A stretch of DNA of 13,943 bases from Zestomicrobium sp964482405. Its GTDB lineage: Archaea; Thermoproteota; Thermoprotei_A; Sulfolobales; NBVN01. The stretch lies in the NCBI GenBank assembly GCA_964482405.1, contig CAYZXH010000041.1, positions 1 to 13,943 on the forward strand. Reading direction: 5' to 3'. The notes under the pieces are model-generated. The model was not told where the DNA came from, ran no database searches, and was given only the letters and a program-made list of their open reading frames with translations. The number at the start of each line of letters is the position of its first letter. The stretch's first letter is position 1. A program made the position numbers and the translations under genes. Shown here piece after piece: positions 6,156 to 13,943 of the stretch.

Positions 6156-7046
6156 TCACACTTTAGGGTAGAAATGCTTACACCTACACGCCTTATTCCT
6201 TATGCAACGTCCTAGAACTAATTCCGAGATTTTCGATATGAGGTATGAGCACCTCCTGCAGAAATCGGTTTCCATGTCTATGTTTTTAAGTAGCTTAAGT
6301 ATGTTGCTTGCAGTATTAACGGCTGCGTCTACGTCTTGAGCTAGCAAGGAGTTTATAGATCCTTCGGCTAATTCCATGAGTTCCTCAACACACTTCATTT
6401 CTGAGGGGGTGAGTTTCTGTACGTTAAGGAAGGTATTTACTAGTTCTTTAATGTATTCTATAGAGAGTAGTAGGTCTATGGCTTCGTAAGGCTCGACGCT
6501 GTTCTCGGCTAGGCTGAGTTTCAGGTTTCTCAAGAAGTAGAGGTAGTTCCTCATGAACTCTTTATAATACATAGAAGCTTTCTCGTAATCATTGCTGACC
6601 AAGCTTTCCAAAAATTCAGTAGTTATTGATTCAATGAGTTTCAGTGTGGACGGCATGTCCGTCTTCACGTCGTTAAACAGTATTTCATGTATTTTTGAGC
6701 CAGGCTCCGCCCTAAGCATAAACATGGAGATATTTTCTCTGAGTCTTTCAGAGATCTTAAGTAGCTCCGTGTACTCAGCTCTTACTTTAACTTTAGTAAC
6801 TCCCTCAACGTATGAGGCTATGAGTTTTCTTAAGGCTAAATCCGGGTCATCGACTTCAATTAATATGTTGACGTTCTCAGACTCTTCCTGTGTGTGAGGT
6901 ACTAAAGTTATTTTAGAGCCGTTAAAAATCAAACCTATCTCGTCACCAGGCTTCACACCCATGGAATCCGCCCACTTCTTAGGTATGACCACTGATAAGG
7001 AGCCTTTACCTACCAAACCAACCTTCTTAACGATCTTCTCAGTCAT
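6156..7046 (-). CDS. AbrB/SpoVT DNA-binding domain fused to PhoU-like domain, with Cys-rich C-terminus
   Basis: 296 residues. Residues 1-50 are a swapped-hairpin AbrB/SpoVT DNA-binding domain (GKGSLSVVIPKKWADSMGVK at 13-32, then PGDEI). Residues about 90-275 are helical and fit a PhoU-like domain, a known crenarchaeal combination usually taken to be a transcription regulator. Five of its six Cys fall in the last 34 residues: C263, C266, C281, C287 and C289. They form CxxC...C...CxC, a plausible metal, Fe-S or thiol-disulfide site not expected in plain PhoU proteins. It has its own promoter, is transcribed in the same direction as hox and lies directly upstream of it, ending 48 bp from the inverted repeat. 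Regulation of hox or of the neighbouring ABC transporter is an inference from position. No phosphate transporter genes are nearby. Confidence 0.82.
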   Translation of the reverse strand: MTEKIVKKVGLVGKGSLSVVIPKKWADSMGVKPGDEIGLIFNGSKITLVPHTQEESENVNILIEVDDPDLALRKLIASYVEGVTKVKVRAEYTELLKISERLRENISMFMLRAEPGSKIHEILFNDVKTDMPSTLKLIESITTEFLESLVSNDYEKASMYYKEFMRNYLYFLRNLKLSLAENSVEPYEAIDLLLSIEYIKELVNTFLNVQKLTPSEMKCVEELMELAEGSINSLLAQDVDAAVNTASNILKLLKNIDMETDFCRRCSYLISKISELVLGRCIRNKACRCKHFYPKV

Positions 7047-7076
7047 TCACCCTAACCCAACTAATATTGGATACAG

Positions 7077-7084
7077 TCTTTAAG
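7077..7084 (-). promoter_or_regulatory. Probable TATA box of the AbrB-PhoU regulator gene
   Basis: CTTAAAGA on the minus strand lies about 34 bp upstream of the ATG at 7046, predicting a very short leader. A GGTGA directly abuts the ATG, too close for normal Shine-Dalgarno use. This fits a near-leaderless message. Confidence 0.4.
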
Positions 7085-7187
7085 AATTATTGAAACGTGA
7101 AATTCCCGCCAGTTTGTTTTTATGATTAGCTCTTCCGAACTCGGAGGTTTCAGTGTTGTGTCACAGCATGCGATAAGCTGAGTGGTT

Positions 7188-8111
7188 TTAGACAGATCTT
7201 TCCTCGCTAAAGAAGATCTTTCCTAGGTGTCTGGGCGGTGCGAACCTCCTGCGCAGTTGCGGAATCGCGGTAACTACGAGGGGTATGAATACGGCTGCTA
7301 TGAACGGGAGTGCGATGACTATGAAGGTTGATATGCTTATTCCGTACCCCACTAGTACGTCCTGTAGCACGTACGCGTACCTGATGAGTGTAGCGAATAT
7401 TATTGAGGTAGCTATCCCTACGAGGGGGTGCCTGCCGGACGATAAAGATATTGCGAAGGAGATCCAGCCGTAACCCATTCCCAGACCTTCTTGCCAGTTC
7501 TTCGTGTATAGTAGTAGGTAGAGCGAGGACGCAGAACCTATCAGAACGTACCCTAAGAAGGTAGCTATGATCCTTATTTTGAGGACGTTAATGCCTAGGG
7601 CTGAGGCCCCAGCAGGATTATCGCCCACAGCTCTTATAGCAGCTCCCAACTTAGTTCTATAAATGAGTAAGTACGTTAACACCCCGATCACTATAGACAG
7701 AGTTAAGAAGGTTAAGACGACCTCAGGTATCGGGAGATAGGTATTGAGGTTTATCCTCTCAGCCCTAACCTTCAACGACATCGGGTACGCGAGGAGTGAC
7801 GCAAGACCGTAACCTACGAACTGAATTGAAAGTCCTATGGCACCGTGAGATATAGGTAGCTTCGTAGTCAAGAAAGCTATTAACACGCCTAACAACCCTA
7901 TCAGGAGGGATGTGATAAGTAACGCTAACGTGGGGTCGTTCACGAACACCAGTAAAGTAAAGACCAAGGCCACACCTAGCGTGTACGCGCCGTCAATAGC
8001 TAAGTTAAGTATGCCTGACTTCTCAACCAAGGAATTGCCTAGACTCGCTAAGTACAGGAAAACAAATATTGGGGACATAGAGATTATCGCGTTAAATACC
8101 TCTCCTATCAT
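7188..8111 (-). CDS. BMP-type ABC transporter permease, second subunit
   Basis: About 307 residues, strongly hydrophobic with roughly eight to ten membrane segments, of the BPD_transp_2 family used by nucleoside, ribose and branched-chain amino acid importers. Family marks are EKSGILNLAIDGAY near the N-terminus, AIRAVGDNPAGASALGINV (the loop contacting the ATPase) and GMGYGWISFAISLSSGRHPL towards the C-terminus. GAGGTGA (8118-8124) overlaps the stop codon of the upstream permease, and the GTG at 8117 abuts it. ATG 8114 or 8111 is therefore likelier; 8111 gives the 6-nt spacing seen at hoxH. An 11-bp direct repeat (AGATCTTTCCT at 7195-7205 and 7214-7224) lies in the last codons. Last gene of the transporter operon. 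Confidence 0.9.
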   Translation of the reverse strand: MIGEVFNAIISMSPIFVFLYLASLGNSLVEKSGILNLAIDGAYTLGVALVFTLLVFVNDPTLALLITSLLIGLLGVLIAFLTTKLPISHGAIGLSIQFVGYGLASLLAYPMSLKVRAERINLNTYLPIPEVVLTFLTLSIVIGVLTYLLIYRTKLGAAIRAVGDNPAGASALGINVLKIRIIATFLGYVLIGSASSLYLLLYTKNWQEGLGMGYGWISFAISLSSGRHPLVGIATSIIFATLIRYAYVLQDVLVGYGISISTFIVIALPFIAAVFIPLVVTAIPQLRRRFAPPRHLGKIFFSEERSV

Positions 8112-8117
8112 CATCAC

Positions 8118-9317
8118 TCACCTCATTATCTTTACGGAGTATTCCGTGAATATTCTCAGAATTACGTAGACCACTAGTATAGAACCTATGGGTACGTAGG
8201 TTAGGGCGGCTCCAGTCAAAGATAACTCAGGAAACAGCAAGTTAATCTCTGACTGTAGCAAGCTACTTCCCTGGAATAAGGAGGCCACGATGTAAGCGTA
8301 TATAGGAATGAACCGTAGGTCAAGCATTGAAAGCCACGAGACCAGTATAGCTGTGTAACCTAAGTTCATCGTAGGCGGGCTGACCACGTTAGCTATCTTC
8401 TCCAACTTACCTATGCCAGGGTTAGCGAGTATTGAGACCCCTGCAGCACCCGCTAGCATCCCGCTCAAAAACATCGCCAATAAGACATACCTCCTCTCAT
8501 CCACCCCTACAGACCTGAGAAGCTGCGGGTTTGACCCAATTATCTTCAGTCTAAGACCTACCGTCGTATACCTATACATCAAGATGACAGAGACAAAGAA
8601 TATCACAGCCATAAGTACCTCCTGCACGGTAACCGAGGTACCTGGGATTAAGTTAAAGAGCAGTGCTGAATTCATTCTATCGGTTCTGAAGAATTGCCTG
8701 GCTTGAACACTAAGACCCCTCAAGTTGTAAGAGACCAAGTGATTAAAGAGTTGATATGCCACGTAATTTAAGATGAGGGTGGATGCTACCTCATCTATGT
8801 CTAAGTACGCCTTAAGTGCTGCGGGTATTAAAGCCCATAAACCCCCAGCCAACATCCCGAATAGAACCATCAATAACTTGCCTAGAGAGGGATCCATTAA
8901 GAGAATTGAGATGACAGGCTTAACGGGGGACGCGTCAATGATCTCCACACCAGGCATGTTGGCGTAATTAGGGAGTTCACTAGGACTTACGTACATGGAT
9001 TGCGCCGCAACGAAAAGCGCTATGTAACCCCCTGCAAGCATCCCCCAAATCATCTGACCCTCAGCACCGATATTCCAGATAGAAGCTCTGAAACTCATGG
9101 TTAACGCGACACCCAGTATCACGAGCAGAGCAAAATATCTTAGGGTCTGAGGACTTTGGAATCCTGTGAAGATCTCGCTGATGAATAGATCTGGCGGCAC
9201 ACCTATGGAAGCAAATATGAGCGTAGATAACGCTAAACCTGCAAGTATCGATAACACTGGTATCCCAACATAGTATAAGTTAGACGTCTTCACACGCTTG
9301 ACTACTATTAAGCGCAT
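8118..9317 (-). CDS. BMP-type ABC transporter permease, first subunit
   Basis: 399 residues with a single hydrophobic N-terminal segment followed by a BPD_transp_2 core. Family marks are WNIGAEGQMIWGMLAGGY, STLILNYVAYQLFNHLVSY and GLRLKIIGSNPQLLRSVGVD, the last being the cytoplasmic loop that docks on the ATPase. Two long non-membrane stretches (about residues 105-135 and 200-220) are probably outside the membrane. It forms a heterodimeric channel with the permease encoded immediately downstream. ATG start with GGTGA seven bases upstream inside the last codons of the ATPase gene. Only one base separates the two genes. Confidence 0.92.
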   Translation of the reverse strand: MRLIVVKRVKTSNLYYVGIPVLSILAGLALSTLIFASIGVPPDLFISEIFTGFQSPQTLRYFALLVILGVALTMSFRASIWNIGAEGQMIWGMLAGGYIALFVAAQSMYVSPSELPNYANMPGVEIIDASPVKPVISILLMDPSLGKLLMVLFGMLAGGLWALIPAALKAYLDIDEVASTLILNYVAYQLFNHLVSYNLRGLSVQARQFFRTDRMNSALLFNLIPGTSVTVQEVLMAVIFFVSVILMYRYTTVGLRLKIIGSNPQLLRSVGVDERRYVLLAMFLSGMLAGAAGVSILANPGIGKLEKIANVVSPPTMNLGYTAILVSWLSMLDLRFIPIYAYIVASLFQGSSLLQSEINLLFPELSLTGAALTYVPIGSILVVYVILRIFTEYSVKIMR

Positions 9318-9318
9318 C

Positions 9319-10863
9319 TTAACTCACCATAACCCTCTCAACTTCCTCCCTACTCACACCAGACTTAAAAACACCTACGATAGAACCAGAATTCATGACA
9401 GCTATTACGTCGCTTAACTCCATGATCTCGTCAAGGTCTTCGGAAGCGATCACAGCACACATACCCTCGTTCACAGCTTTACTAACTATTAACCTCCTAA
9501 CATAACGTGCTGAGACCTCGTCCAACCCTCTAGTAGGGTTATAAGCCACTAAGGCAATCTTAGAGACCGTCAACTCTCTAGCTACTAAAACCTTCATTAA
9601 GTTACCTCCTGACAACACCTTAGCCTTAGTGTTCGTCGACGGCGTCACTATACTAAACTCCTTAACCAAATCAGACGCTAAGCTCTTAACATTTCTCCAC
9701 CTTATTAAGAATCTTGTGAGTTTTGGATGCACCGCTATGTTCTCCTCAATACTGTTATCTAACGAAACACCCTTCTTAACAGGCTCGTCCGGTATATAAC
9801 CTATCCCTAAACGCCTAATTATCGTTGAACCCTTGTTAGTAACATTGATCTCATTTCCATTAACGCGTAAGTATATACTACCTCTCTCAGACTTCCTCAA
9901 CCCTGCTAACGCTTGAATAAGTTCTAGCTGACCATTACCGGCGACCCCGGCTATCCCTAGAATCTCACCCCTACGAACACTAAATGACACGCCTTTCACC
10001 GCGTAGACGCCGTAATCACTCCTAACCCAGAGATCTCTCACAACTAAAACCTCCGAATCCCCCACACCCGACTTCTCATACTTACTAGAGTTGAGTTGGG
10101 CAAGTCTCTCACCAAACATCATATACCTGACCTGATCTAGGGTGGTCTCGCTGGTTCTGACCGTGCCGACTACCTCCCCCCTCCTGAGGACTGTTATCCT
10201 GTCTGAAACTTCCATAGCTTCAGGTATCTTATGCGTTACGAGCAGAACCGTGCCTCCCTTACTCTTAAAGAGCTTCATGAAGTCATAGAGTTTTTCTCTC
10301 TCAGCGTGGGGGAGGAGCGTGGTCGCTTCATCGAAGGCTATCACCTTAGCGTTAAGTAATAACGCTCTCAAAATCTCTACTAATTGTTTCTGAGTATAAC
10401 TCAGCTTCCAAACCTCCACGTCCGGGTCTATCTTCACACCATACTCCCTACCTCTCTCTAAGAGAAACCTAGATACCTTCCTCACGCTACTTACGTAACC
10501 AAACTGACTTAGAGATAGCGATAAGTTCTCGGCGATGGTTAATGAGTCTATGAGTTGAGGGACTTGAGAAACAAGCACTAAGCCGTTCCTCACCGCGTCC
10601 TGAGGGGATGTTACTATTACCTTCCTCCCCCCAAAGAATAGATCCCCTTTATCCGGCACGTAGATACCGTACAATATCTTCAGAAGCGTTGACTTACCAG
10701 CGCCGTTCTCGCCTAAAATAGCGTGTATCTCCCCGGGAAACACGTCAAGATTAACGTCTCTTAAAGCTACAACACCCGGAAAACTCTTCCACAAACCACG
10801 AACGGAAATAACAGGGTTTAAGAATCTCTCTCCATTTAAAGAAAAAAAGGTCTGAGTACTCAT
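9319..10863 (-). CDS. ABC transporter ATPase with two nucleotide-binding domains (RbsA/YufO type)
   Basis: 514 residues that energise the nucleoside-type BMP importer from the cytoplasmic face. NBD1 has Walker A GENGAGKST (51-59), Q-loop Q100, Walker B VIAFDEA (174-180) and H-loop H211. Its signature is unusual, LSYTQKQ (154-160) in place of LSxGxQQ. NBD2 has the degenerate Walker A typical of this family (GVAGNGQ, 306-312), a good signature LSGGN (417-421) and YNPTRGLD (441-448), so ATP hydrolysis is expected mainly at one composite site. Tandem NBDs in one chain are normal for this transporter class. ATG start with AGGTG upstream; 11 bp after the binding-protein gene. Confidence 0.93.
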   Translation of the reverse strand: MSTQTFFSLNGERFLNPVISVRGLWKSFPGVVALRDVNLDVFPGEIHAILGENGAGKSTLLKILYGIYVPDKGDLFFGGRKVIVTSPQDAVRNGLVLVSQVPQLIDSLTIAENLSLSLSQFGYVSSVRKVSRFLLERGREYGVKIDPDVEVWKLSYTQKQLVEILRALLLNAKVIAFDEATTLLPHAEREKLYDFMKLFKSKGGTVLLVTHKIPEAMEVSDRITVLRRGEVVGTVRTSETTLDQVRYMMFGERLAQLNSSKYEKSGVGDSEVLVVRDLWVRSDYGVYAVKGVSFSVRRGEILGIAGVAGNGQLELIQALAGLRKSERGSIYLRVNGNEINVTNKGSTIIRRLGIGYIPDEPVKKGVSLDNSIEENIAVHPKLTRFLIRWRNVKSLASDLVKEFSIVTPSTNTKAKVLSGGNLMKVLVARELTVSKIALVAYNPTRGLDEVSARYVRRLIVSKAVNEGMCAVIASEDLDEIMELSDVIAVMNSGSIVGVFKSGVSREEVERVMVS

Positions 10864-10874
10864 TTTTAAGACAC

Positions 10875-12487
10875 CTAACCAGCGGCTCTACCGACTATCC
10901 TCACGAAATCCGGAACCCAGTCCATGCTCCAAAGGTCGGCGTGTCCGAGTCTGGTACCTGGAGCTACCGTGACCCTTACTGCGGGATCATCTATCTTGTA
11001 CCCGCTTAACGGACCCATGAACGGATCGAATGCAGGTGCTATCGGGTATGTGGTGGGTACACCCCCTATTGTTATGGTGATAGAAGTCACGTTCTCGTAG
11101 ATGTGGCTGGTGGCTATCTGCTGGAAAGACATTAGCATCGGTGCGTTCCTCATCTGCTCGTACCTAAGCCATATCAAGTCGTAAACACTCATAGTCTTGC
11201 CAGACATCTTATCAATTACAGTAACTCCCTTAAGGGGTTCCTCAAACTTCGGGTTAATGTACATGACGCTACCGTTAGGGAATACGTGTGCGGCCATCTC
11301 AACAGCTCCTGTGTTGAGGAGGTACCAGTAATCAACGTTCTTCAGGTTGGTGGGGGTATAGATACCTGCCTTGATTTTGCCTAATATATCCGCGTATATT
11401 ATCTCCCACCTAACTAGCTGACCGCTAACTACTACGTCAGGACCGTAAACGTACATGGGGCTGTAGTGGCTGAAGACATATATCTCCTTACCTAACCCGA
11501 ACTGTTCTTGAGCATACTCTATTATAGCTGTTGAGTCTTCTGTGAAGGCTATTACGTCAACGCCGTATTGATTGACTAAAGTCTCGGCAGCAGCTCTCGC
11601 CTTAGCAGGATCGTACCAAGAACCAATCTCTATCACGTAGAGGGTCAGGTTAAGTCCTCTTTGTTGAGCGACCTCCCTAGCACCTATAGCGAAAGCGCTT
11701 AAGTGCCTCACCACCTCGGGAATTAAGAAGGCGGCTACGTAACCCACCTTACCAGTCCTCGTTAAAGCACCGGCGGCTAATCCGTTGAGGTAGTAGACCT
11801 GGTAGAAGTCGGCGAAGTAAGTACCCATGTTTTTCTCTCTTAAGTAGCCACTACAGTGCCAGAAGATCAGGTTGGGGTATTGTAAAGCTACGGATCTCGT
11901 ACCCTCCATGAAACCGAATGACGTGGTGAAGAAGACGTTATATCCCTTCCCTATCAAATCCCTCAACTTATCGACCTCAGCACCTTCCGGAACACTCTCG
12001 TAGTATGTGGTCTCAAGCCAGTCTTTATAAAGCTCAGCAACAATTTTCCTCCCTAAGTCGTGCATGAAGGTCCAGCCGTAGTCCCCTATAGGGCCTACGT
12101 ATATGAAACCCGCTCTAATCTTCGCGGGCGGCTCATAAACGGGTGTGACGGTCTCTGTCTTCGTGGTGGTCATAGTGACTGTTTGCGCTGCTTGAGTTAC
12201 TGTAGTCGTGTAGGTTGGAGCCATCATGCTCCCTAAGTAATAACTTAAAACACCNNNNNNNNNNNNNNNNNNNNNNNNNNNNNNNNNNNNNNNNNNNNNN
12301 NNNNNNNNNNNNNNNNNNNNNNNNNNNNNNNNNNNNNNNNNNNNNNNNNNNNNNCTGTAGTCGTGTAGGTTGGAGCCATCATGCTCCCTAAGTAATAACT
12401 TAAAACACCCACAACTATTATAGCTATGACTAAACCAACCAATAACATATTTGATCTAGGTGCTGAAGCCAAGTTATTACACCACAT
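10875..12487 (-). CDS. BMP/PnrA-type solute-binding protein, membrane anchored (interrupted by an assembly gap)
   Basis: This is the extracellular receptor of the ABC importer; the family binds purine nucleosides or related compounds, but the ligand here is unknown. The N-terminus encoded at 12487-12382 has a hydrophobic anchor (about residues 14-35, LLVGLVIAIIVVGVLSYYLG). A Thr-rich linker (TTTVTQ...TMTTTKTETVT) and the BMP domain follow. The latter starts IRAGFIYVGPIGDYGWTFMHD, with the GDxGW region typical of the family, and shows FTEDSTAIIEYAQEQ mid-domain. There is no lipobox Cys after the hydrophobic segment. The reading frame is broken only by 100 N. A 55-bp sequence is repeated exactly on both sides; merging those copies restores one frame of 485 residues. 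First gene of the transporter operon. Confidence 0.9.
12200..12409. repeat. Identical 55-bp sequences flanking the N gap (unmerged contig ends)
   Basis: Bases 12200-12254 and 12355-12409 are identical over 55 positions and abut the N run directly on both sides. Both encode the same LGSMMAPTYTTT segment in the same frame. The exact length and placement point to overlapping contig ends rather than a biological tandem repeat. Confidence 0.9.
12255..12354. other. Assembly gap of exactly 100 N
   Basis: A run of 100 ambiguous bases, the conventional placeholder for a gap of unknown size. Its true length is probably zero or negative given the flanking duplicate, although extra Thr-rich linker repeats could be hidden. 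Confidence 0.97.
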
Positions 12488-12872
12488 GCGTATATTCTAA
12501 CAAAGCTTTTAAAATACTATTTGATAAAAATGCGTGAAATAGTGCGGTGGGTTCGTAAAGAATCGACTAACAAGCGATGTAATGGAGTCTCACTCAGCAT
12601 GTTTTCACCTAATCAACGTGTTTACGTTAAAACACGTTTTAAGAGTTTCTATTATTTTAACATGAATATTATAAAATTTCTTAACTTATCAGCGCATCTG
12701 TTTAGCCACCAATTAAGATTGCTTTCCAATTAGGATAGCTGTTCGCATCTTTCTTGCAGTTTCAGCCCTCATTATCTCGGCAATCAGTTAGTTTTTAAAT
12801 TAATGCGTTATCTTTTAAGTAAGGGTTTAAGCTGGGTATAGGAAGTCGACTAGTAGTGCTTGGTGTTGATGG
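12488..12872. other. Divergent intergenic region, AT-rich, no convincing gene
   Basis: About 385 bases between the divergent transporter and glycosyltransferase genes. It contains the transporter TATA box at 12506-12516, a perfect 9-bp inverted repeat (AACGTGTTT at 12615-12623 with 12630-12638, 6-nt loop) and T-rich stretches. Two TATA-like stretches for the plus strand are TTTTTAAATT (12791-12800) and CTTTTAAGTA (12811-12820). A 70-codon plus-strand frame (12521-12733) has no domain-like composition and no recognisable ribosome site, and is not called. No tRNA or other known RNA was recognised. Confidence 0.6.
12506..12516 (-). promoter_or_regulatory. TATA box of the BMP transporter operon (apparently leaderless)
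   Basis: TATTTTAAAAG on the minus strand is centred about 24 bp upstream of the ATG at 12487, so transcription should begin at or next to the start codon. No Shine-Dalgarno sequence precedes this ATG, whereas the internal genes have clear ones. Both points support a leaderless mRNA and the choice of start. Confidence 0.6.
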
Positions 12873-13943
12873 TTGCGTGCGCTGGTGGTGTTGCTGAATA
12901 AGGATAATGCTGAGGGATTGGAGAAAGCTCTCGAGTCTTTAGTTAATCAGTCTAACGCGAGTGTCTGCGTGGATTTCGATATTTTAATCGTTGATGGATG
13001 GTCTGAGGACGGTTCCGAGCTAGTTGCCGAGAGGTTCAGGGAGAGATTTAAGTGTGTTAACTTCGTTAAGCAGAGGTTTAGGGGAGGGGTTGGGCAAGCT
13101 AGGGTAGAGGCCGTTAGGTACGCTATAGACTCAGATTATGACTTGATTATTTGGGGAGATTCTGAGAACGTGTATTCTAGAAACTACGTGAGCGGCTTCC
13201 TAAAGTGTTTTAATGATGAGGCTGCGTGTGACGTGTGCTCCGGGTCTACATACGTGAGAGACAGTTTCTGGGGTATGCTCTTTTACTGGTATCACACATA
13301 TCACCACCTCTTCAAGTTTGTCTCTAGGAGGCACGCTCCCGGGAATAACAAAGCTGTTAAGACGAGTCTCTACGAGAAGTTCGTGTATCCTGCAATACCT
13401 AGGAGCGATGATTTCTTTTTCAGTCTCTCAATACAGGGTAGTGCCGAGTTCTGCCATTGCGAGAAGGCTTCATTAATAACCACGGTACCGAGATCCTTCA
13501 AGGGGGTTATTGCTTGGCAACGTAATAGAGTGAGAGGATTGGTTGAGGGTTCATTACTTATTGGGAGGAAACTCCCGCCTGACTTCATCCCTTGGTTTCT
13601 CTTCGCTCTATCACCAATTATAATATCGCTTACCTACCTTATCATAGCATCGTTAGGTTTAACTTATTTTTTAATATCAGTACCTGCCGAGACCGTGTTC
13701 TTAGCATATTTAGTCGGCTTAACTTACCTTGCGGCAAGACTTGAGCTCCTCGCTAGGGAAAGATATTTAAGGTATAGACCTCTTCAAGGATTGCTAGGTC
13801 TTCTGGGGATGTACCTACACTCAATATTCACCACATACTACACGCTTAAATTCTTGAGACTACTTAAGCATCGTGTTACTGAGATTAAAGAACGTGATAA
13901 ACAGATTAAAGAATACTTCGGATTCATCAAGCAGACCTCTTCC
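12873..13943 (+). CDS. Family 2 glycosyltransferase with C-terminal membrane segments (3' end outside window)
   Basis: 357 codons, open to the window edge. Residues 1-230 show a GT2 (GT-A fold) pattern: strand ALVVLLNKDNAEGLEKALES, VDGWSEDGS with the nucleotide-binding Asp, and GVGQARVEAVRYA. WGDSEN stands in the DxD-type metal site, DDFFFS in the ED-type catalytic site, and WQRNRVRG resembles QxxRW. About three or four hydrophobic segments follow, so it probably acts at the membrane on a lipid- or surface-linked glycan. Start chosen: TTG 12873, seven bases after GGTG (12862-12865) and a few bases after an in-frame stop. GTG 12885 or 12888 are alternatives that would clip the first beta strand. 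Donor and acceptor are unknown. It has the only clear plus-strand coding sequence here. Confidence 0.82.
   Translation, partial: MRALVVLLNKDNAEGLEKALESLVNQSNASVCVDFDILIVDGWSEDGSELVAERFRERFKCVNFVKQRFRGGVGQARVEAVRYAIDSDYDLIIWGDSENVYSRNYVSGFLKCFNDEAACDVCSGSTYVRDSFWGMLFYWYHTYHHLFKFVSRRHAPGNNKAVKTSLYEKFVYPAIPRSDDFFFSLSIQGSAEFCHCEKASLITTVPRSFKGVIAWQRNRVRGLVEGSLLIGRKLPPDFIPWFLFALSPIIISLTYLIIASLGLTYFLISVPAETVFLAYLVGLTYLAARLELLARERYLRYRPLQGLLGLLGMYLHSIFTTYYTLKFLRLLKHRVTEIKERDKQIKEYFGFIKQTSS

Noticed and set aside
6109..6165. Hairpin near the regulator stop codon (TGAG/CTCA arms) as an intrinsic terminator
   Set aside because: The stem is short, has a bulge and is not followed by a T-run on the minus strand.
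7118..7185. C/D box small RNA on the plus strand (ATGATTA at 7122-7128, CTGA at 7178-7181)
   Set aside because: The C box is imperfect, no convincing D'/C' pair or terminal stem is seen, and these short boxes occur by chance. Small-RNA data would be needed.
12541..12600. tRNA-like GGTTCG motif
   Set aside because: No cloverleaf arms or T-loop consensus around it, and no anticodon stem could be drawn.
12521..12733. 70-codon plus-strand ORF in the intergenic region
   Set aside because: It is AT-rich, has no ribosome binding site or recognisable motif, and overlaps the TATA region of the transporter operon.
13370..13588. 72-codon minus-strand ORF
   Set aside because: It is antisense to the glycosyltransferase catalytic region, which has a continuous frame with recognisable motifs.

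Overview
The window looks like a hyperthermophilic archaeon, most likely a crenarchaeote. Arg is mostly AGG/AGA and Ile often ATA. Shine-Dalgarno sequences are of the GGAGGTGA type, several starts are GTG or TTG, and TATA boxes lie about 24-38 bp upstream of the first genes. The window also holds an IS200/IS605-type end and a Thr-rich linker on a membrane-anchored binding protein. It comes from a draft assembly: there is a run of exactly 100 N at 12255-12354.

Layout: (1) 1-330 carries two right-end-like sequences of an IS200/IS605 (TnpB) element, with a structured tnpB-less remnant between them, all facing the minus strand. (2) 304-6022, minus strand, is a compact five-gene operon for a soluble NAD(P)-linked hydrogenase: hoxE, hoxF, hoxU, hoxH, hoxY, overlapping or spaced by only a few bases. 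HoxE/HoxF resemble the HydC/HydB subunits of electron-bifurcating hydrogenases, and HoxH is a [NiFe] large subunit with intact metal ligands. (3) 6023-6155 holds the hox promoter and a perfect 15-bp inverted repeat just upstream of the TATA box. (4) 6156-7046, minus, is an AbrB/SpoVT-PhoU fusion regulator with a Cys-rich tail. (5) 7188-12487, minus, is a complete BMP/PnrA-type ABC transporter: binding protein, double-domain ATPase and two permeases. An assembly gap interrupts the 5' end of the binding-protein gene. (6) 12488-12872 is an AT-rich divergent intergenic region. (7) 12873 to the window end, plus strand, is the first 357 codons of a membrane-anchored family 2 glycosyltransferase.

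The most interesting content is the domain arrangement of the hydrogenase. HoxU starts like NuoG/HydA ([2Fe-2S] plus a His-Cys3 cluster) but ends with the medial/distal cluster module that normally forms the C-terminal half of group 3 [NiFe] small subunits. HoxY starts like a [NiFe] small subunit (proximal cluster only) but continues as the second half of an [FeFe] hydrogenase HydA: a 2x[4Fe-4S] ferredoxin plus a shortened H-cluster domain that keeps the ACPGGC motif. The two proteins look like reciprocal recombinants of a [NiFe] small subunit and HydA. Together they would build a HydABC-like, possibly electron-bifurcating complex whose catalytic site is [NiFe]. A Cys-rich regulator and a palindrome next to the promoter suggest redox or metal control, but that link is inferred from position only.
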